From: Paenibacillus sp. L3-i20
Lineage (GTDB): Bacteria; Bacillota; Bacilli; Paenibacillales; Paenibacillaceae
DNA: 64,000 nucleotides
Direction of reading: 5' to 3'
NCBI RefSeq assembly: GCF_022180385.2
Contig: NZ_BQME02000002.1
Location: 682,001 to 746,000, forward strand
Below the pieces are notes generated by a model. It was not told the origin of the DNA and searched no databases. It was given only the letters and a program-made list of their open reading frames with translations. Of this stretch, positions 40,349-49,578 are shown in pieces. The translations under genes were made by a program, and so were the position numbers. Numbering within the stretch: the first letter of the stretch is position 1; each line of letters opens with the position of its first letter.

Positions 40349-40501
40349 GTTCTATAGTTTTATTGAGTCACTCCTCTTCTAAAATAATTGAATCAAGTCT
40401 CAACTTATTATGTAAGGCGCATACTTTTACTACTATTAATATACAGTATTTTCCTATATTATTTAATACAATAGATATTCGAAGTATGCTGAAAAATATA
40501 C

Positions 40502-40532
40502 TTGACCCCGTACCATAGTACGGAGATTATCA
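40502..40532 (+). promoter_or_regulatory. mercury-type MerR promoter/operator
   Basis: The -35 TTGACC is separated by a 19-base spacer from TTATCA. Inside the spacer lies the dyad CCGTAC cata GTACGG, the classical mer operator core. The long spacer is the mark of MerR-activated promoters. Confidence 0.75.
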
Positions 40533-40556
40533 TTAGTTCAAGAGAGGAGAGACGCT

Positions 40557-40967
40557 ATGAGTGGACTTACGATAAGCCAAGTAGCTAAGGCGTCTAATGT
40601 GAATATTGAAACAGTGAAGTACTACGAGCGAAAGGGTTTAATATCTAAGCCTCCCAGAACCGAGTCAGGGTACAGAATGTTTCCCGCAGATACAGTCGAA
40701 GATATTGTAATGATAAAAAGAGCACAAGCAATCGGATTTACTCTAAAGGAAATTCAACAATTTTTAACTATTGTCAAACAAGAAACCTTTTATCCGACTG
40801 AAGAAATGTATAACTTCGCAACACTAAAGGTACATGAGATTGAAAATAAGATCAGTCAACTCCAGAGCTTTAAATCGATGCTAGAAATGGTCACGAAACC
40901 TGCTAATTTTTCACAACCGCTGCCTAAGGATCAATGTCCCGTTTTAAAAAAATTAATAAAAGGGTGA
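40557..40967 (+). CDS. MerR-family regulator, mercury-type
   Basis: Encodes 136 residues. The N-terminal winged helix (LTISQVAKASNVNIETVKYY ... GYRMF) and dimer helix are typical of Hg(II)-type MerR. Of the three mercury-binding cysteines in classical MerR, only the last (DQCPVLKK) is present; positions near 79 and 114 are not cysteine. It may sense another metal or thiol stress. It sits behind a mer-like operator and 4 bases before a thioredoxin-like gene. Confidence 0.88.
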   Translation: MSGLTISQVAKASNVNIETVKYYERKGLISKPPRTESGYRMFPADTVEDIVMIKRAQAIGFTLKEIQQFLTIVKQETFYPTEEMYNFATLKVHEIENKISQLQSFKSMLEMVTKPANFSQPLPKDQCPVLKKLIKG

Positions 40968-40971
40968 TCAT

Positions 40972-41241
40972 ATGAGCAAAAATATTGAGATATTTACAGA
41001 TAGGTTGAAATTCGGGGATGAAATTATTAACAAAGTTTCGGAATATGCTTGTTCTAAGTGTGTAATAACTGTCTATGACATAAACAATGCGGATGATACA
41101 AACGAGATGCACATAAAAACAAACGCGTATGGCATTAATAAGTTACCTGCAGTTACATTTGACGGAAAGGTTGTTAATATTGAAATGTTGAAAGGCGGTC
41201 ATATAAGGAACATCTTTCAACATCTTATCGGAAGATCATAG
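40972..41241 (+). CDS. small thioredoxin-like protein with CSKC motif
   Basis: Encodes 89 residues. The strand IEIFTD, the redox motif YACSKC near residue 27, and NKLPAVTFDGKVV (with the cis-proline expected before Val/Thr) describe a glutaredoxin/thioredoxin-like fold. It is translated right after the MerR gene, so it is probably induced by the same signal and may bind metal or reduce disulfides. No MerA or MerB is nearby. Confidence 0.75.
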   Translation: MSKNIEIFTDRLKFGDEIINKVSEYACSKCVITVYDINNADDTNEMHIKTNAYGINKLPAVTFDGKVVNIEMLKGGHIRNIFQHLIGRS

Positions 41242-41330
41242 ATACAACTGCACCACGAAATTATACAAAATAATTAACACGTACAGCACATTATTTTTAT
41301 TGGCCTGATAGAATATAGAAATGCCAAGTT

Positions 41331-41358
41331 GGGTTGCAGAACTGCAACCCTTTACTCT
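41331..41358. terminator. terminator
   Basis: GGGTTGCAG aa CTGCAACCC is followed by TTTACTCTTTTT, between the MerR operon and the convergent MFS gene. Confidence 0.85.
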
Positions 41359-41399
41359 TTTTACATATAAGATAACAAACATTAGCAGGCTAAAATCAA

Positions 41400-42626
41400 T
41401 CAACCAGTAGCTTGCTGTTTATCGGGCTTAATCATAAATATAGATAGAAAAAAGCAGAGGATAGAACCGCCTGCAAAAATATAAAACAGCAGTGTCTCTT
41501 TCGATAACAGGGCTGAAGCGATTAATGGACCTGCTGCTACGCCAATAAATCGCATGCTGCTGTAAAGTGAAGTAATTGTTCCTCTTTGTTTTTTATCTGT
41601 ACCTTCGGTTATGAGGGCGTCAAGACTCGGTAATGCCAATCCAATTCCAGTACCGCCCAGGAACATGAAGGATATAAGAAAAACTAAACTTTTTGTATTT
41701 ACAAGACCGCACACTAACATGGATGTTGCCAGAAGTGCAATTCCACAAACAGTAAACCACTTCATACGTGCTTTATTTTCACCAACTATTTTACCCGTAA
41801 TAAACGAAGCTAAACATATTGCACTTAAAGGAATCGCAATTAATAAACCTTTCCAAATTCCTTTTATATTGTAGTGATCTTCAAGTATCGAAGATAAGTA
41901 ATAGAGAAAACCGAACAATATAAACATTACAATTCCACCAACGATAAAAATGGTATACAGCCAACTACCCTTTTCTTTGAGTACTCCTTTTAATGATGTA
42001 ATAAATTGTTTAACTGTTTGAGTTGCTTTATTTTTTGGTTTAGGAACTTTGACTAAAAAGATTACGGCAATCAAAGAAATGACTGAGATAACAGGTATAA
42101 CAATCAAAGGTAGAAACCATGTGACTAAAGCTAATGCAGAACCAACAATTGGACTAACTACTTTACCGAATGTATTCGAGGTTTCAATCATACCAAGGCT
42201 GCTGCTAACTTCTTCTTTACTGTCAAACATATCCCCAACTAAAGGAATAACGATAGGGAACGCTCCTGCAGCCCCGATTCCTTGAATTAACCTGCCAATT
42301 AATATGACCATGTAAACATTGTTGTGTAATAACCAAGCACCTAAGCCAGATACTAAACCACCAATTGCTGCTATTGAAAGACCGATAATAATGATGAGCT
42401 TCCGTCCAAATCGATCAGAGAGATAACCCGCTATAGGTATAAAAAAAATCGAAACCGCTGCATATATCGTTATGATCAAGCTAGATTGTAGCGGAGAAAT
42501 ATGAAGTTTCTTTTGCATTAAGGGAAGAACGGGAATAAGCATTGAATTGGCTAACGTCATAATCAGTGGAATAGAGGCTAACGCCATCAAATCCAATTTT
42601 TTCTGTTTCACAATGTTAATCCCCAT
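41400..42626 (-). CDS. MFS drug-type transporter (DHA1, 12 segments)
   Basis: Encodes 408 residues. The loop 2-3 motif GYLSDRFGRKLIIIIG and the drug-antiporter motif in segment 5 (GPLIASALL and IGSALALV type) place it among proton-coupled multidrug exporters. Twelve hydrophobic segments are evident. The start may be ATG 42626 or GTG 42611, the latter having GGGGA eight bases upstream. It is divergent from an ArsR regulator 220 bases away that could control it. Confidence 0.88.
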   Translation of the reverse strand: MGINIVKQKKLDLMALASIPLIMTLANSMLIPVLPLMQKKLHISPLQSSLIITIYAAVSIFFIPIAGYLSDRFGRKLIIIIGLSIAAIGGLVSGLGAWLLHNNVYMVILIGRLIQGIGAAGAFPIVIPLVGDMFDSKEEVSSSLGMIETSNTFGKVVSPIVGSALALVTWFLPLIVIPVISVISLIAVIFLVKVPKPKNKATQTVKQFITSLKGVLKEKGSWLYTIFIVGGIVMFILFGFLYYLSSILEDHYNIKGIWKGLLIAIPLSAICLASFITGKIVGENKARMKWFTVCGIALLATSMLVCGLVNTKSLVFLISFMFLGGTGIGLALPSLDALITEGTDKKQRGTITSLYSSMRFIGVAAGPLIASALLSKETLLFYIFAGGSILCFFLSIFMIKPDKQQATG

Positions 42627-42849
42627 TCCGTATAGTTAACTTCTTAATCATTGAGAATCATCCACATTTACGACCTCCTTAATTTGTTCCGATTGATCGT
42701 TAATATTCAAAAAAGTTTCTAACAATCCATTCACAATATTCCTTTACGGGAATATTCCTATTGTGGTATATTGAGTTTAGCAAAGAAAACACATAATAAT
42801 AAAGATACGAAAGATGCTAACAAGTAGAGCAACAGAACGGATGATGATC

Positions 42850-43176
42850 ATGAATACTGACGTTATGAGTGCTTTGGCTGAGCCTAATCGTATGCAGATC
42901 GTTGAGCTGTTACGCGAATGCTCACTCACCGTAGGGGAAATTGCCGAACGGCTGCAAATGCGCCAACCTCAAACATCCAAGCATCTGCGTGTTCTAAGTG
43001 AAGCTGGCATCGTGGAGGTAGAGGTGGACGCTAATCGCCGAATTTACAAGCTGCGAGCGGATCCATTCCGAGAGCTCGATAATTGGCTCGCAAGTTACCG
43101 TATTATGTGGGAGAAGCGATTTGACCGACTGGATGACTATTTGCAGAAGTTGCAAGACAACGAAGACCCGAAGTGA
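42850..43176 (+). CDS. ArsR-family regulator
   Basis: A 108-residue winged-helix regulator (MNTDVMSALAEPNRMQIVEL ... EIAERLQMRQPQTSKHLRVL). It lacks the ELCVCDL metal site of arsenic sensors, so it belongs to the SdpR-like group usually paired with AHSA1 proteins. That is the arrangement here, since the next gene encodes one. The start at 42850 is chosen by family fit. Confidence 0.9.
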   Translation: MNTDVMSALAEPNRMQIVELLRECSLTVGEIAERLQMRQPQTSKHLRVLSEAGIVEVEVDANRRIYKLRADPFRELDNWLASYRIMWEKRFDRLDDYLQKLQDNEDPK

Positions 43177-43229
43177 ATGCATGGGTTAAACGATTAAATC
43201 AAAGTAAAAAAATCGAGGAGGAAATTACA

Positions 43230-43751
43230 ATGGCAAACCAAATGATATCTAAGATCGAGGGAAAAGTGATTATTCTAGAGCGTGAATTCAATGCATCTCC
43301 TGAGTTAGTATTTCAAGCATTCACGCAGGCAGAACATCTAAAACAATGGTGGGGACCTAATGGTTGGACTATTCCTGTATGCAACTTGGACTTCCGTGTT
43401 GGTGGTGCTTGGCATTACTGCATGAAGTGTGAGGATAAAAACCAAGGTGATTTCTATGGTATGGAATCGTGGGGCAAGAGTGTATATCAGGAAATCGTTG
43501 CTCCAGAGAAAATTGTGTATGTGGACTCATTCTCTGATGCGGAGGGCAACATATCGAAAGATATGCCATCGACGATCGTAACGCTCTCCTTCATTAAAAC
43601 GGATAGAGGCACAAAAGTTGTTAATCATGCGGAGTATGTAACTGCAGAGTCAGTTGAGCAAGTGCTAGCGATGGGCATGATGCAAGGAATTACAGAAACT
43701 TGGAACAGGCTGGACGAGCACTTAGAGTTGATTCAGAAGAGCGTGAAATAG
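43230..43751 (+). CDS. AHSA1/SRPBCC-domain protein
   Basis: A 173-residue START-like fold protein. Start ATG 43230 has GAGGAGGAAA upstream. Typical motifs are EREFNASPELVFQAFTQAEH, WWGPNGWT, FRVGGAWHY, and a C-terminal GMMQGITETWNRLDEHL. These proteins hold hydrophobic ligands in a central cavity; function is rarely known. In an operon with the ArsR gene. Confidence 0.92.
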   Translation: MANQMISKIEGKVIILEREFNASPELVFQAFTQAEHLKQWWGPNGWTIPVCNLDFRVGGAWHYCMKCEDKNQGDFYGMESWGKSVYQEIVAPEKIVYVDSFSDAEGNISKDMPSTIVTLSFIKTDRGTKVVNHAEYVTAESVEQVLAMGMMQGITETWNRLDEHLELIQKSVK

Positions 43752-43830
43752 TAGCATAGAACTTAACCCATAGTCACAACTTAAACAATCCGTTTTAGGT
43801 AATAACTACTAATAGGGAGTGGAAGAAATA

Positions 43831-44208
43831 ATGATTACAAAAGTCGGTCAGCTAATGTTATATGTAAATAACCAAGATGAGGCAGTGAAATTTTGGACAG
43901 AAAAATTAGGATTTAGTGTTATTTCTGAACAAAATAACGGACAAGGTATGAAATGGATTGAAATTGCTCCATTAAACTCAAATGAAACAAGTCTTGTTCT
44001 ACACAGTAAGGAAGCGGTAGCAAAGATGTCTCCAGGTGTAAATCTTGGTACTCCTTCATTAATGTTTTATTCTGAAAGCATCGCTGAACTTCATAGCGAT
44101 CTATCAAGTAAAGATATTAAAGTAGGAGAAATTATGGAGATGCCTTTCGGCAAAGTATTTAACTTCCCAGATAATGAAGAAAACTACTTTGCTGTATATG
44201 GAAAATAA
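43831..44208 (+). CDS. VOC-family (glyoxalase-like) protein
   Basis: A 125-residue protein with two beta-alpha-beta-beta-beta units (QLMLYVNNQDEAVKFWTEKL and SLMFYSESIAELHSDLSSK), as in glyoxalase I and antibiotic-binding proteins. Metal-ligand positions are not all obvious. Start ATG 43831 has GGAAG nine bases upstream. 79 bases downstream of the AHSA1 gene and perhaps in the same unit. Confidence 0.9.
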   Translation: MITKVGQLMLYVNNQDEAVKFWTEKLGFSVISEQNNGQGMKWIEIAPLNSNETSLVLHSKEAVAKMSPGVNLGTPSLMFYSESIAELHSDLSSKDIKVGEIMEMPFGKVFNFPDNEENYFAVYGK

Positions 44209-44220
44209 TTAATGAATATA

Positions 44221-44320
44221 GAGGTGGTTGACTGGAATAGTCAGCCGCTTTTTTAGCTATCGTGACATGTTTAATAAACCAAGGAGCAGTAAAGCACATT
44301 ACTGATCTTTGGTTTATTTT
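44221..44320 (+). terminator. two tandem terminators
   Basis: GGTTGACT ggaat AGTCAGCC with TTTTTT (44224-44254), then AAACCAAGGAGCAGTAA / TTACTGATCTTTGGTTT (44276-44315). Confidence 0.8.
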
Positions 44321-44404
44321 GTTATTGGCAATTTATTAGAAACAAACACTAGCCGAACTGATTAAACGATCTAGGAGGAATTATTGACAATAGTAGTCTA
44401 CTAG

Positions 44405-44661
44405 GTAAAGTTAGCAGAAAATAATCCGGCTACTCCAGGACAATTACTAACTTACACGTTAGTCGTTTCGAATAATGGACACATATTATGAATGTCGAGG
44501 CCGAAAAAATACAATTTGCTCTCGGTACACTGCCGGGTATAACTTTGTTAAGCTCGATAAATGACATTTTTGCTATTAACACTAGTGTCAGAAAGACAAT
44601 TAAGGCAGTATCCAATCTTGAATTCCTCTTAGCTTCGAAGTTAGAAAGTACGCTAAAATAG
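44405..44661 (+). pseudogene. remnant of surface proteins: DUF11 piece joined to a collagen-protein leader piece
   Basis: 44405-44491 reads VKLAENNPATPGQLLTYTLV then VSNNG, the signature of a DUF11 repeat, ending at a stop. Overlapping by ATGA, 44488-44661 encodes 57 residues (MNVEAEKIQFALGTLPGITL onward) that align along their length with residues 40-95 of the collagen-like protein at 22363 ([16 protein letters not shown]). Neither piece has a stalk or a beta domain, and an orphan AGGAGG lies at 44373. The flanking DNA (44209-44897) otherwise holds terminators only. Confidence 0.7.
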
Positions 44662-44721
44662 ATGCTGATGCTGATACAAAACAAGAAGAAGAAGGAATTT
44701 TTTTCAGGGAATGGAGGGGGA

Positions 44722-44765
44722 GAGCGCCTCAAAAAGCCACAGGCTTTAGGGGCACTTTCTTTAGT
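44722..44765 (+). terminator. hairpin terminator after the surface-protein remnant
   Basis: GCGCCT ... AAAGCC aca GGCTTT ... GGGGC arms are followed by ACTTTCTTT. Confidence 0.6.
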
Positions 44766-44836
44766 AAATTCTGAAACGTTAATGATAAAATGAAGTTGGC
44801 ATCCAACGTCGCTACCTTCAAATCATTAGACAAAAC

Positions 44837-44877
44837 AAGAGGCAAGTCCCATAACAATTGACGGGAACGAGCCTCTT
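44837..44877. terminator. terminator of the 44898 gene
   Basis: AAGAGGCAAGTCCC / GGGAACGAGCCTCTT arms around a 12-base loop. Confidence 0.75.
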
Positions 44878-44897
44878 AATTTATCATAATTATTCCA

Positions 44898-45311
44898 TTA
44901 AACCACGTAATGTCCCATGTAGACGTAAGAAGCTCCATTAGGATGAGTTGGACCATTCAAATAAGTCACTTTCAGATAATAAACTTGATTTGCTTGGACA
45001 TTGATTCCACCGTTACCAGAACCATTCGGAATAACGTTAAAATTAGAGTCCAATAACTGAGTTTGAAGAGGACCTCCGAAATTAGTATGGACTATTGTAA
45101 ATAATGCAGTTCCAGCCCTATGAGTTGTAAACTTATGGATTCTAGTACCGGGTGAATTAGGAGTTAAAGTACCCGTATAAAAAACACTTTGGTTTACATT
45201 ACTCATAGTATGTTCTGTATCATACCAATAAGCTGAAACTTTGCCGCTTGGAGTAATAATACTTAAAGATAGAAGAGCGATCGCAATAATAAAAGTGTAC
45301 GCTTTTTTCAT
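44898..45311 (-). CDS. secreted hypothetical protein
   Basis: Encodes 137 residues. The start MKKAYTFIIAIALLSLS at 45311 follows AAGGGGG at six bases. A signal peptide is cleaved after VSA (about 26). The mature ~110 residues are beta-rich (TGTLTPNSPGTRIHKFTTHR ... VYYLKVTYLNG), resembling a small bacterial pre-peptidase C-terminal-like sandwich. No catalytic motif. Function unknown. Confidence 0.75.
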   Translation of the reverse strand: MKKAYTFIIAIALLSLSIITPSGKVSAYWYDTEHTMSNVNQSVFYTGTLTPNSPGTRIHKFTTHRAGTALFTIVHTNFGGPLQTQLLDSNFNVIPNGSGNGGINVQANQVYYLKVTYLNGPTHPNGASYVYMGHYVV

Positions 45312-45463
45312 AATTGACCCCCTTTTCATTATTAATTAATAAATCTATCATCACTATATACCTTTGCTCACATATTGTAAACGCTTACAGAATAGTAGTC
45401 AGAATCATACAATTTACAACAAATTACTACTGATGATGTAGTATTGATGATAACTTATTACGA

Positions 45464-45494
45464 TTGACTTTCCCCTTAGGGCAAGGTGTATTGT
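45464..45494 (+). promoter_or_regulatory. MerR-type promoter with 19-bp spacer
   Basis: TTGACT, then exactly 19 bases containing the dyad CCCCTTAGGGCAAGG, then TATTGT. This is typical of multidrug-type MerR autoregulation; the regulator starts 65 bases downstream. Confidence 0.7.
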
Positions 45495-45559
45495 GAGAAT
45501 AAGCAAAAGAATTGTAAGCATTATTGACTTGCGAATCATATGCAGAATGGAGGTGCCAT

Positions 45560-46384
45560 ATGCTATCGATTGGAGAGTTCTCAAAGATATGTGGAGTTTC
45601 AACAAAAACGCTTCGCTACTATGATGAACATGGACTAATTAAACCAGATGAGATTAATCCAGAAAACGGTTATCGCTATTATTCCATCAACCAACTCAAA
45701 AAGATGCTTTTTATTAATCGTTTGAAATCTTATCACTTCTCTCTAGAAGAAATCAAAATTATTCTGGAAATAGGAGCAGATCAATTCGAGGACAATCTTC
45801 GTGCTACACTCTGTCGCAAAAGAAGCGAAATGCAGGAAAAGCTGTTTACACTGGACTATACTCTGAAACAAATGAGCAGCGATATTTTGAATGTAGAGAA
45901 AGGTATTCCAATTATGTCTTACATTGATGATATTGAAGTACAACTTGTTGAAACTGAGCCAGTGAATATCCTTTTTACACGTGAATTGTTAAGTAGTGAT
46001 GACTACGTTGCAGGTTATGGGAAGTACTTTGGCATGTTATACGAAAAGATTGCGTCAGAAAAGCTCACCTTACTTGGTACTCCCATCACTATCTATCATA
46101 GTCCTGAATACAATCCGTCTGGTAATGATACCGAATTTGCCATTCCGATAGCGGAGAATGTAAGGGGTACAAGAGTATTACAGGGCAGTCTTTGTGCGAA
46201 ATCAGTATTAAAAGGTTTCTATTCAGAATTGAGATCGGTATACGCCAAGCTGAGTGAATGGATAGAAAATGAAGGATATGAATTGGTGAAATCACCATAC
46301 GAAATATATATAACAGCTCCCAATCAGGCGAATGCTCCTGAAGAAATGGTTACTGAGGTGTATTTTCCAGTAAAGAAAAGATAG
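45560..46384 (+). CDS. MerR-family regulator with GyrI-like ligand domain
   Basis: Encodes 274 residues. Start MLSIGEFSKICGVSTKTLRY at 45560 follows GGAGG. The N-terminal MerR winged helix and long dimer helix run to about 110. A GyrI-like effector domain (about 120-272, ending EEMVTEVYFPVKK) resembles the drug-binding half of BmrR/BltR. It probably senses a hydrophobic compound. The serine hydrolase gene follows 46 bases later and is a candidate target. Confidence 0.9.
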   Translation: MLSIGEFSKICGVSTKTLRYYDEHGLIKPDEINPENGYRYYSINQLKKMLFINRLKSYHFSLEEIKIILEIGADQFEDNLRATLCRKRSEMQEKLFTLDYTLKQMSSDILNVEKGIPIMSYIDDIEVQLVETEPVNILFTRELLSSDDYVAGYGKYFGMLYEKIASEKLTLLGTPITIYHSPEYNPSGNDTEFAIPIAENVRGTRVLQGSLCAKSVLKGFYSELRSVYAKLSEWIENEGYELVKSPYEIYITAPNQANAPEEMVTEVYFPVKKR

Positions 46385-46430
46385 TAGCAAGACCAGACGC
46401 TTTCCTTAACACACACTAAACAGAACCAAA

Positions 46431-47477
46431 ATGTCCCTTAGAGAGGTGAGTATTATTAAAAAAAATTACTGGCCAACTGCAGATTCGCAAACATTAGAAC
46501 AGGCGACTTCAGGCATAGATACGGAGAGGCTATCAGATCTTGAATCAATTATTACAACCCAATACAGCAACATTAACGGCATTGTTGTTGTAAGAAATGG
46601 ATGTATTGCTTATGAGGAGTACTACAACGGATTTGGTGTTAAAGGTACGCATCATGTGACATCTGTTACAAAAAGTATTTTATCTGCCCTGATTGGTATT
46701 GCGATCGATCAAGGATACATTAATCATGTACACCAGAAGGTGCTGGATTTTTTCCCCGAGTATGTTCCCGAATCTACTAATTCACAGAAACAAGAAATTA
46801 CAGTACGCCATTTACTCACAATGACCGCTCCTTACCCATTTGAGGACTGGCGTGAGCCGCTGGACGTGATGTGCATGCAATCTGATTGGGTAAAGTATAT
46901 ATTAGACATATTGGGTGAGCAGGGATCTATTGGCGCATTTAAGTATTCCACTGCGGGGACACATCTACTTTCAGCCATCATTACTCGGACTACCGGAAAG
47001 AGTGCACGTCAGTTTGCAAATGAATACTTATTTAATCCGATCGGTATGAAAGAAATCCCTTCCTATAACATGAATTCATTTGGGTTTGATGATTTATTTG
47101 GTAAAGACGTGCGAGGTTGGGTGGAAGATCCAAGTCGAAACTCAACTGGCGGTTTTGGACTTACGCTAAATCCTCGTGATATGGCACGTTTTGGTTGTCT
47201 ATATTTGAATCGTGGCATGTGGGACAACAACCAAATTATTTCGGAGTCGTGGATAGATGAATCAACAACGTTAACTCCCAATAATTACGGCTATTTATGG
47301 TGGTTACGTGAAGAGGATGGAATTTATGCATACTCAGCAATAGGCGATGGCGGCAATGTCATTTGTTGTATTCCAAAAAAGGGTCTGGTCATCGCAATTG
47401 CTTCACAGTTCATCGTTAATGCTCGTGATAGGTGGGCATTAATAAAGGAAAGTATTATCCCAGCACTAATGGACTGA
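46431..47477 (+). CDS. serine hydrolase, class C beta-lactamase-like
   Basis: Encodes 348 residues. The SxxK active site is in TSVTKSILSAL, the tyrosine motif in KYSTAGTHLL, and the third motif near YAYSAIGDGGN. No signal peptide, so likely cytosolic, unlike true beta-lactamases; an esterase or peptidase role is possible. The start is uncertain because ATG 46431 lacks a clear ribosome site and GTG 46446 lies after AGAG. Probably in the MerR-controlled unit. Confidence 0.87.
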   Translation: MSLREVSIIKKNYWPTADSQTLEQATSGIDTERLSDLESIITTQYSNINGIVVVRNGCIAYEEYYNGFGVKGTHHVTSVTKSILSALIGIAIDQGYINHVHQKVLDFFPEYVPESTNSQKQEITVRHLLTMTAPYPFEDWREPLDVMCMQSDWVKYILDILGEQGSIGAFKYSTAGTHLLSAIITRTTGKSARQFANEYLFNPIGMKEIPSYNMNSFGFDDLFGKDVRGWVEDPSRNSTGGFGLTLNPRDMARFGCLYLNRGMWDNNQIISESWIDESTTLTPNNYGYLWWLREEDGIYAYSAIGDGGNVICCIPKKGLVIAIASQFIVNARDRWALIKESIIPALMD

Positions 47478-47502
47478 AATGAATAGATTTAATTGTAAAC
47501 TA

Positions 47503-47540
47503 GGGCGCTCACAATCTGTTTCATTTGATTGTAAGCGCCT
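47503..47540 (+). terminator. terminator of the serine hydrolase gene
   Basis: GGCGCTCACAATC / GATTGTAAGCGCC arms. Confidence 0.8.
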
Positions 47541-47574
47541 TTATGGTTGTGTAATCCCGGAGTGTTACGTACAT

Positions 47575-47631
47575 CTTTTTTCTGATAGCATTAAGCTATT
47601 GTTGTGATAGCTTAATGCTATCAGAAAAAAG
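47575..47631. repeat. 25-bp perfect inverted repeat
   Basis: CTTTTTTCTGATAGCATTAA plus GCTAT (47575-47599) is repeated exactly in reverse at 47607-47631 around a 7-base loop. It could act as a bidirectional terminator or be a mobile-element relic. Confidence 0.9.
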
Positions 47632-47739
47632 CAAATAAAGATTTTCATCTATAAATATTAATGATAGACTATGATCAGGTAATTTTGAACCAGAAATGAA
47701 ATGTGACAAGGTCGGGCTCAGGCTTGCTATGGCACCTAA

Positions 47740-47761
47740 GCAGGAGAACCTGCATTTTTTT
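47740..47761 (+). terminator. leader terminator upstream of mqo
   Basis: GCAGG agaa CCTGC A is followed by seven T residues, 31 bases before the mqo start codon. It lies between any upstream promoter and the gene. Confidence 0.75.
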
Positions 47762-47792
47762 CTGCAAATCGAAGAGTATAAGGACGGTAAAA

Positions 47793-49307
47793 ATGAGCAA
47801 CAGACAAATAAAAACAGACGTTATCTTGATTGGTGCCGGAATCATGAGTGCTACTTTAGGGTCTCTGCTGAAAGAATTGGTGCCGGACTGGAAAATTACA
47901 GTGATTGAGAAATTAGCAAACGCTGGTGAGGAAAGCTCTAACGAATGGAATAATGCAGGAACAGGGCACGCTTCACTATGTGAGCTTAACTACACCGTTG
48001 AAAAACCCGACGGTTCGATAGATATTAGCAAGGCAATAAAAACAAATGAAGAGTATCAGCTCTCAAAGCAATTTTGGTCGTATCTTGTAGATAGTAATTT
48101 AATCCGTAATCCAGAGGATTTTATTATGCCATTGCCTCATATGAGTATCGTACAAGGAGCACAGAATGTTACTTTTCTAAAAAAACGGTTTGAAGCGTTA
48201 ACCAACAATCCTCTCTTTCAAGGCATGGAATTTTCTGATGATCCAGAAAAGCTAATGGAATGGATTCCGCTGATGATGAAGGACCGTGTATTAAAAGAAC
48301 CAATTGCTGCAACAAGAATTGAATCAGGTACGGATGTTAACTTTGGCGCTTTAACGCGTATGTTGTTTACCCATTTAAAGAGCCAAAACGTTAATATGAA
48401 ATTTAAGCATAGTGTAGATGATATTTCTCGTACTAGCGACGGCTCATGGGAGTTGAAAGTACGGAATGTCGACAACGGTTCTGTTGAACGCCATGCCGCA
48501 AAATTCGTTTTTATCGGCGGTGGTGGAGGAAGCCTTCACTTGTTGCAAAAATCCGGTATCCCTGAAGGAAAAGGGATTGGCGGATTTCCAGTAAGTGGAT
48601 TATTTATGGTCTGTCACAATCCTGAAATTGTATCGCAGCATTATGCCAAGGTATACGGGAAAGCGCCAGTTGGTGCACCTCCGATGTCAGTTCCGCATCT
48701 TGACACAAGATTTATCGAGAAGAAGGAATCGTTGTTTTTTGGACCATTTGCCGGCTTCTCGCCAAAGTTTTTAAAATCCGGTTCAATGTTTGATTTGATC
48801 ACTTCTGTAAAACCAAATAATCTTGTTACGATGCTGGCTGCAGGAGTGAAAAATCTTTCATTAACTAAATATTTGATCAATCAAGTTATGTTATCAAAAG
48901 AACAGCGTATGGAAGAATTACGTGAATTTGTACCAAATGCAAAAAGCGAAGATTGGGAATTGGTCGTAGCAGGTCAGCGTGTACAGATTATTAAAGATAC
49001 GGCAGCTGGCAAAGGAACACTACAGTTTGGCACGGAAGTTATAAGTGCAGCTGATGGTTCAATAGCTGCCTTACTTGGTGCATCTCCGGGAGCTTCAACT
49101 GCAGTTTCCGTTATGCTTGAGTTAATTGAAAAATGTTTCCCGCAACATATGGAAGCGTGGGAACCGAAAATAAAAGAAATGATACCATTATATGGCGTGT
49201 CATTAATGGATAACCCAGAGCTTATTAATGACATTCACACATCAACGGGTCGGACACTTAGTCTAAGTGAAGAGATGTCTTCACAGAAAACACGGAGAAG
49301 TGTATAG
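47793..49307 (+). CDS. mqo: malate:quinone oxidoreductase
   Basis: A 504-residue FAD-dependent, membrane-peripheral enzyme that oxidises malate to oxaloacetate and passes electrons to quinone, serving the TCA cycle. The FAD-binding motif [20 protein letters not shown] is at residues 8-27. The family blocks [20 protein letters not shown] and [20 protein letters not shown] follow, with [20 protein letters not shown] near the C-terminus. Start [10 protein letters not shown] at 47793 is set by AAGGACGG. Full length. It is preceded by an intrinsic terminator in its leader. Confidence 0.97.
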   Translation: MSNRQIKTDVILIGAGIMSATLGSLLKELVPDWKITVIEKLANAGEESSNEWNNAGTGHASLCELNYTVEKPDGSIDISKAIKTNEEYQLSKQFWSYLVDSNLIRNPEDFIMPLPHMSIVQGAQNVTFLKKRFEALTNNPLFQGMEFSDDPEKLMEWIPLMMKDRVLKEPIAATRIESGTDVNFGALTRMLFTHLKSQNVNMKFKHSVDDISRTSDGSWELKVRNVDNGSVERHAAKFVFIGGGGGSLHLLQKSGIPEGKGIGGFPVSGLFMVCHNPEIVSQHYAKVYGKAPVGAPPMSVPHLDTRFIEKKESLFFGPFAGFSPKFLKSGSMFDLITSVKPNNLVTMLAAGVKNLSLTKYLINQVMLSKEQRMEELREFVPNAKSEDWELVVAGQRVQIIKDTAAGKGTLQFGTEVISAADGSIAALLGASPGASTAVSVMLELIEKCFPQHMEAWEPKIKEMIPLYGVSLMDNPELINDIHTSTGRTLSLSEEMSSQKTRRSV

Positions 49308-49423
49308 TATTTAATCCTTCTAATTGGTGTAACTAATTTTCCGTAATGATAGAATACAATTGAAATGTTTAATGCGAAATGAACAGTATGATTTATTATG
49401 CAAGTAAACAAGTATTTAGACAA

Positions 49424-49456
49424 AAATAAGCAGACACTTCGGTGCTCTGCTTATTT
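49424..49456 (+). terminator. terminator of mqo
   Basis: AAATAAGCAGA / TCTGCTTATTT stem, enclosed by outer arms CAAGTAAAC / GTTTACTTG. Confidence 0.8.
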
Positions 49457-49578
49457 AATGTTGGTTTACTTGTAGTAAGTACTAAACACTATAGTATCCA
49501 GTTAATGGACATATCACCGTAACTTTATTAATCGATATGACGTCTATACCGACAAGAATGATAAATAGGAGGGACGCA

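Noticed and set aside
41611..42285. Plus-strand frames inside the MFS gene
   Set aside because: Antisense shadows of hydrophobic codons, no start signals.
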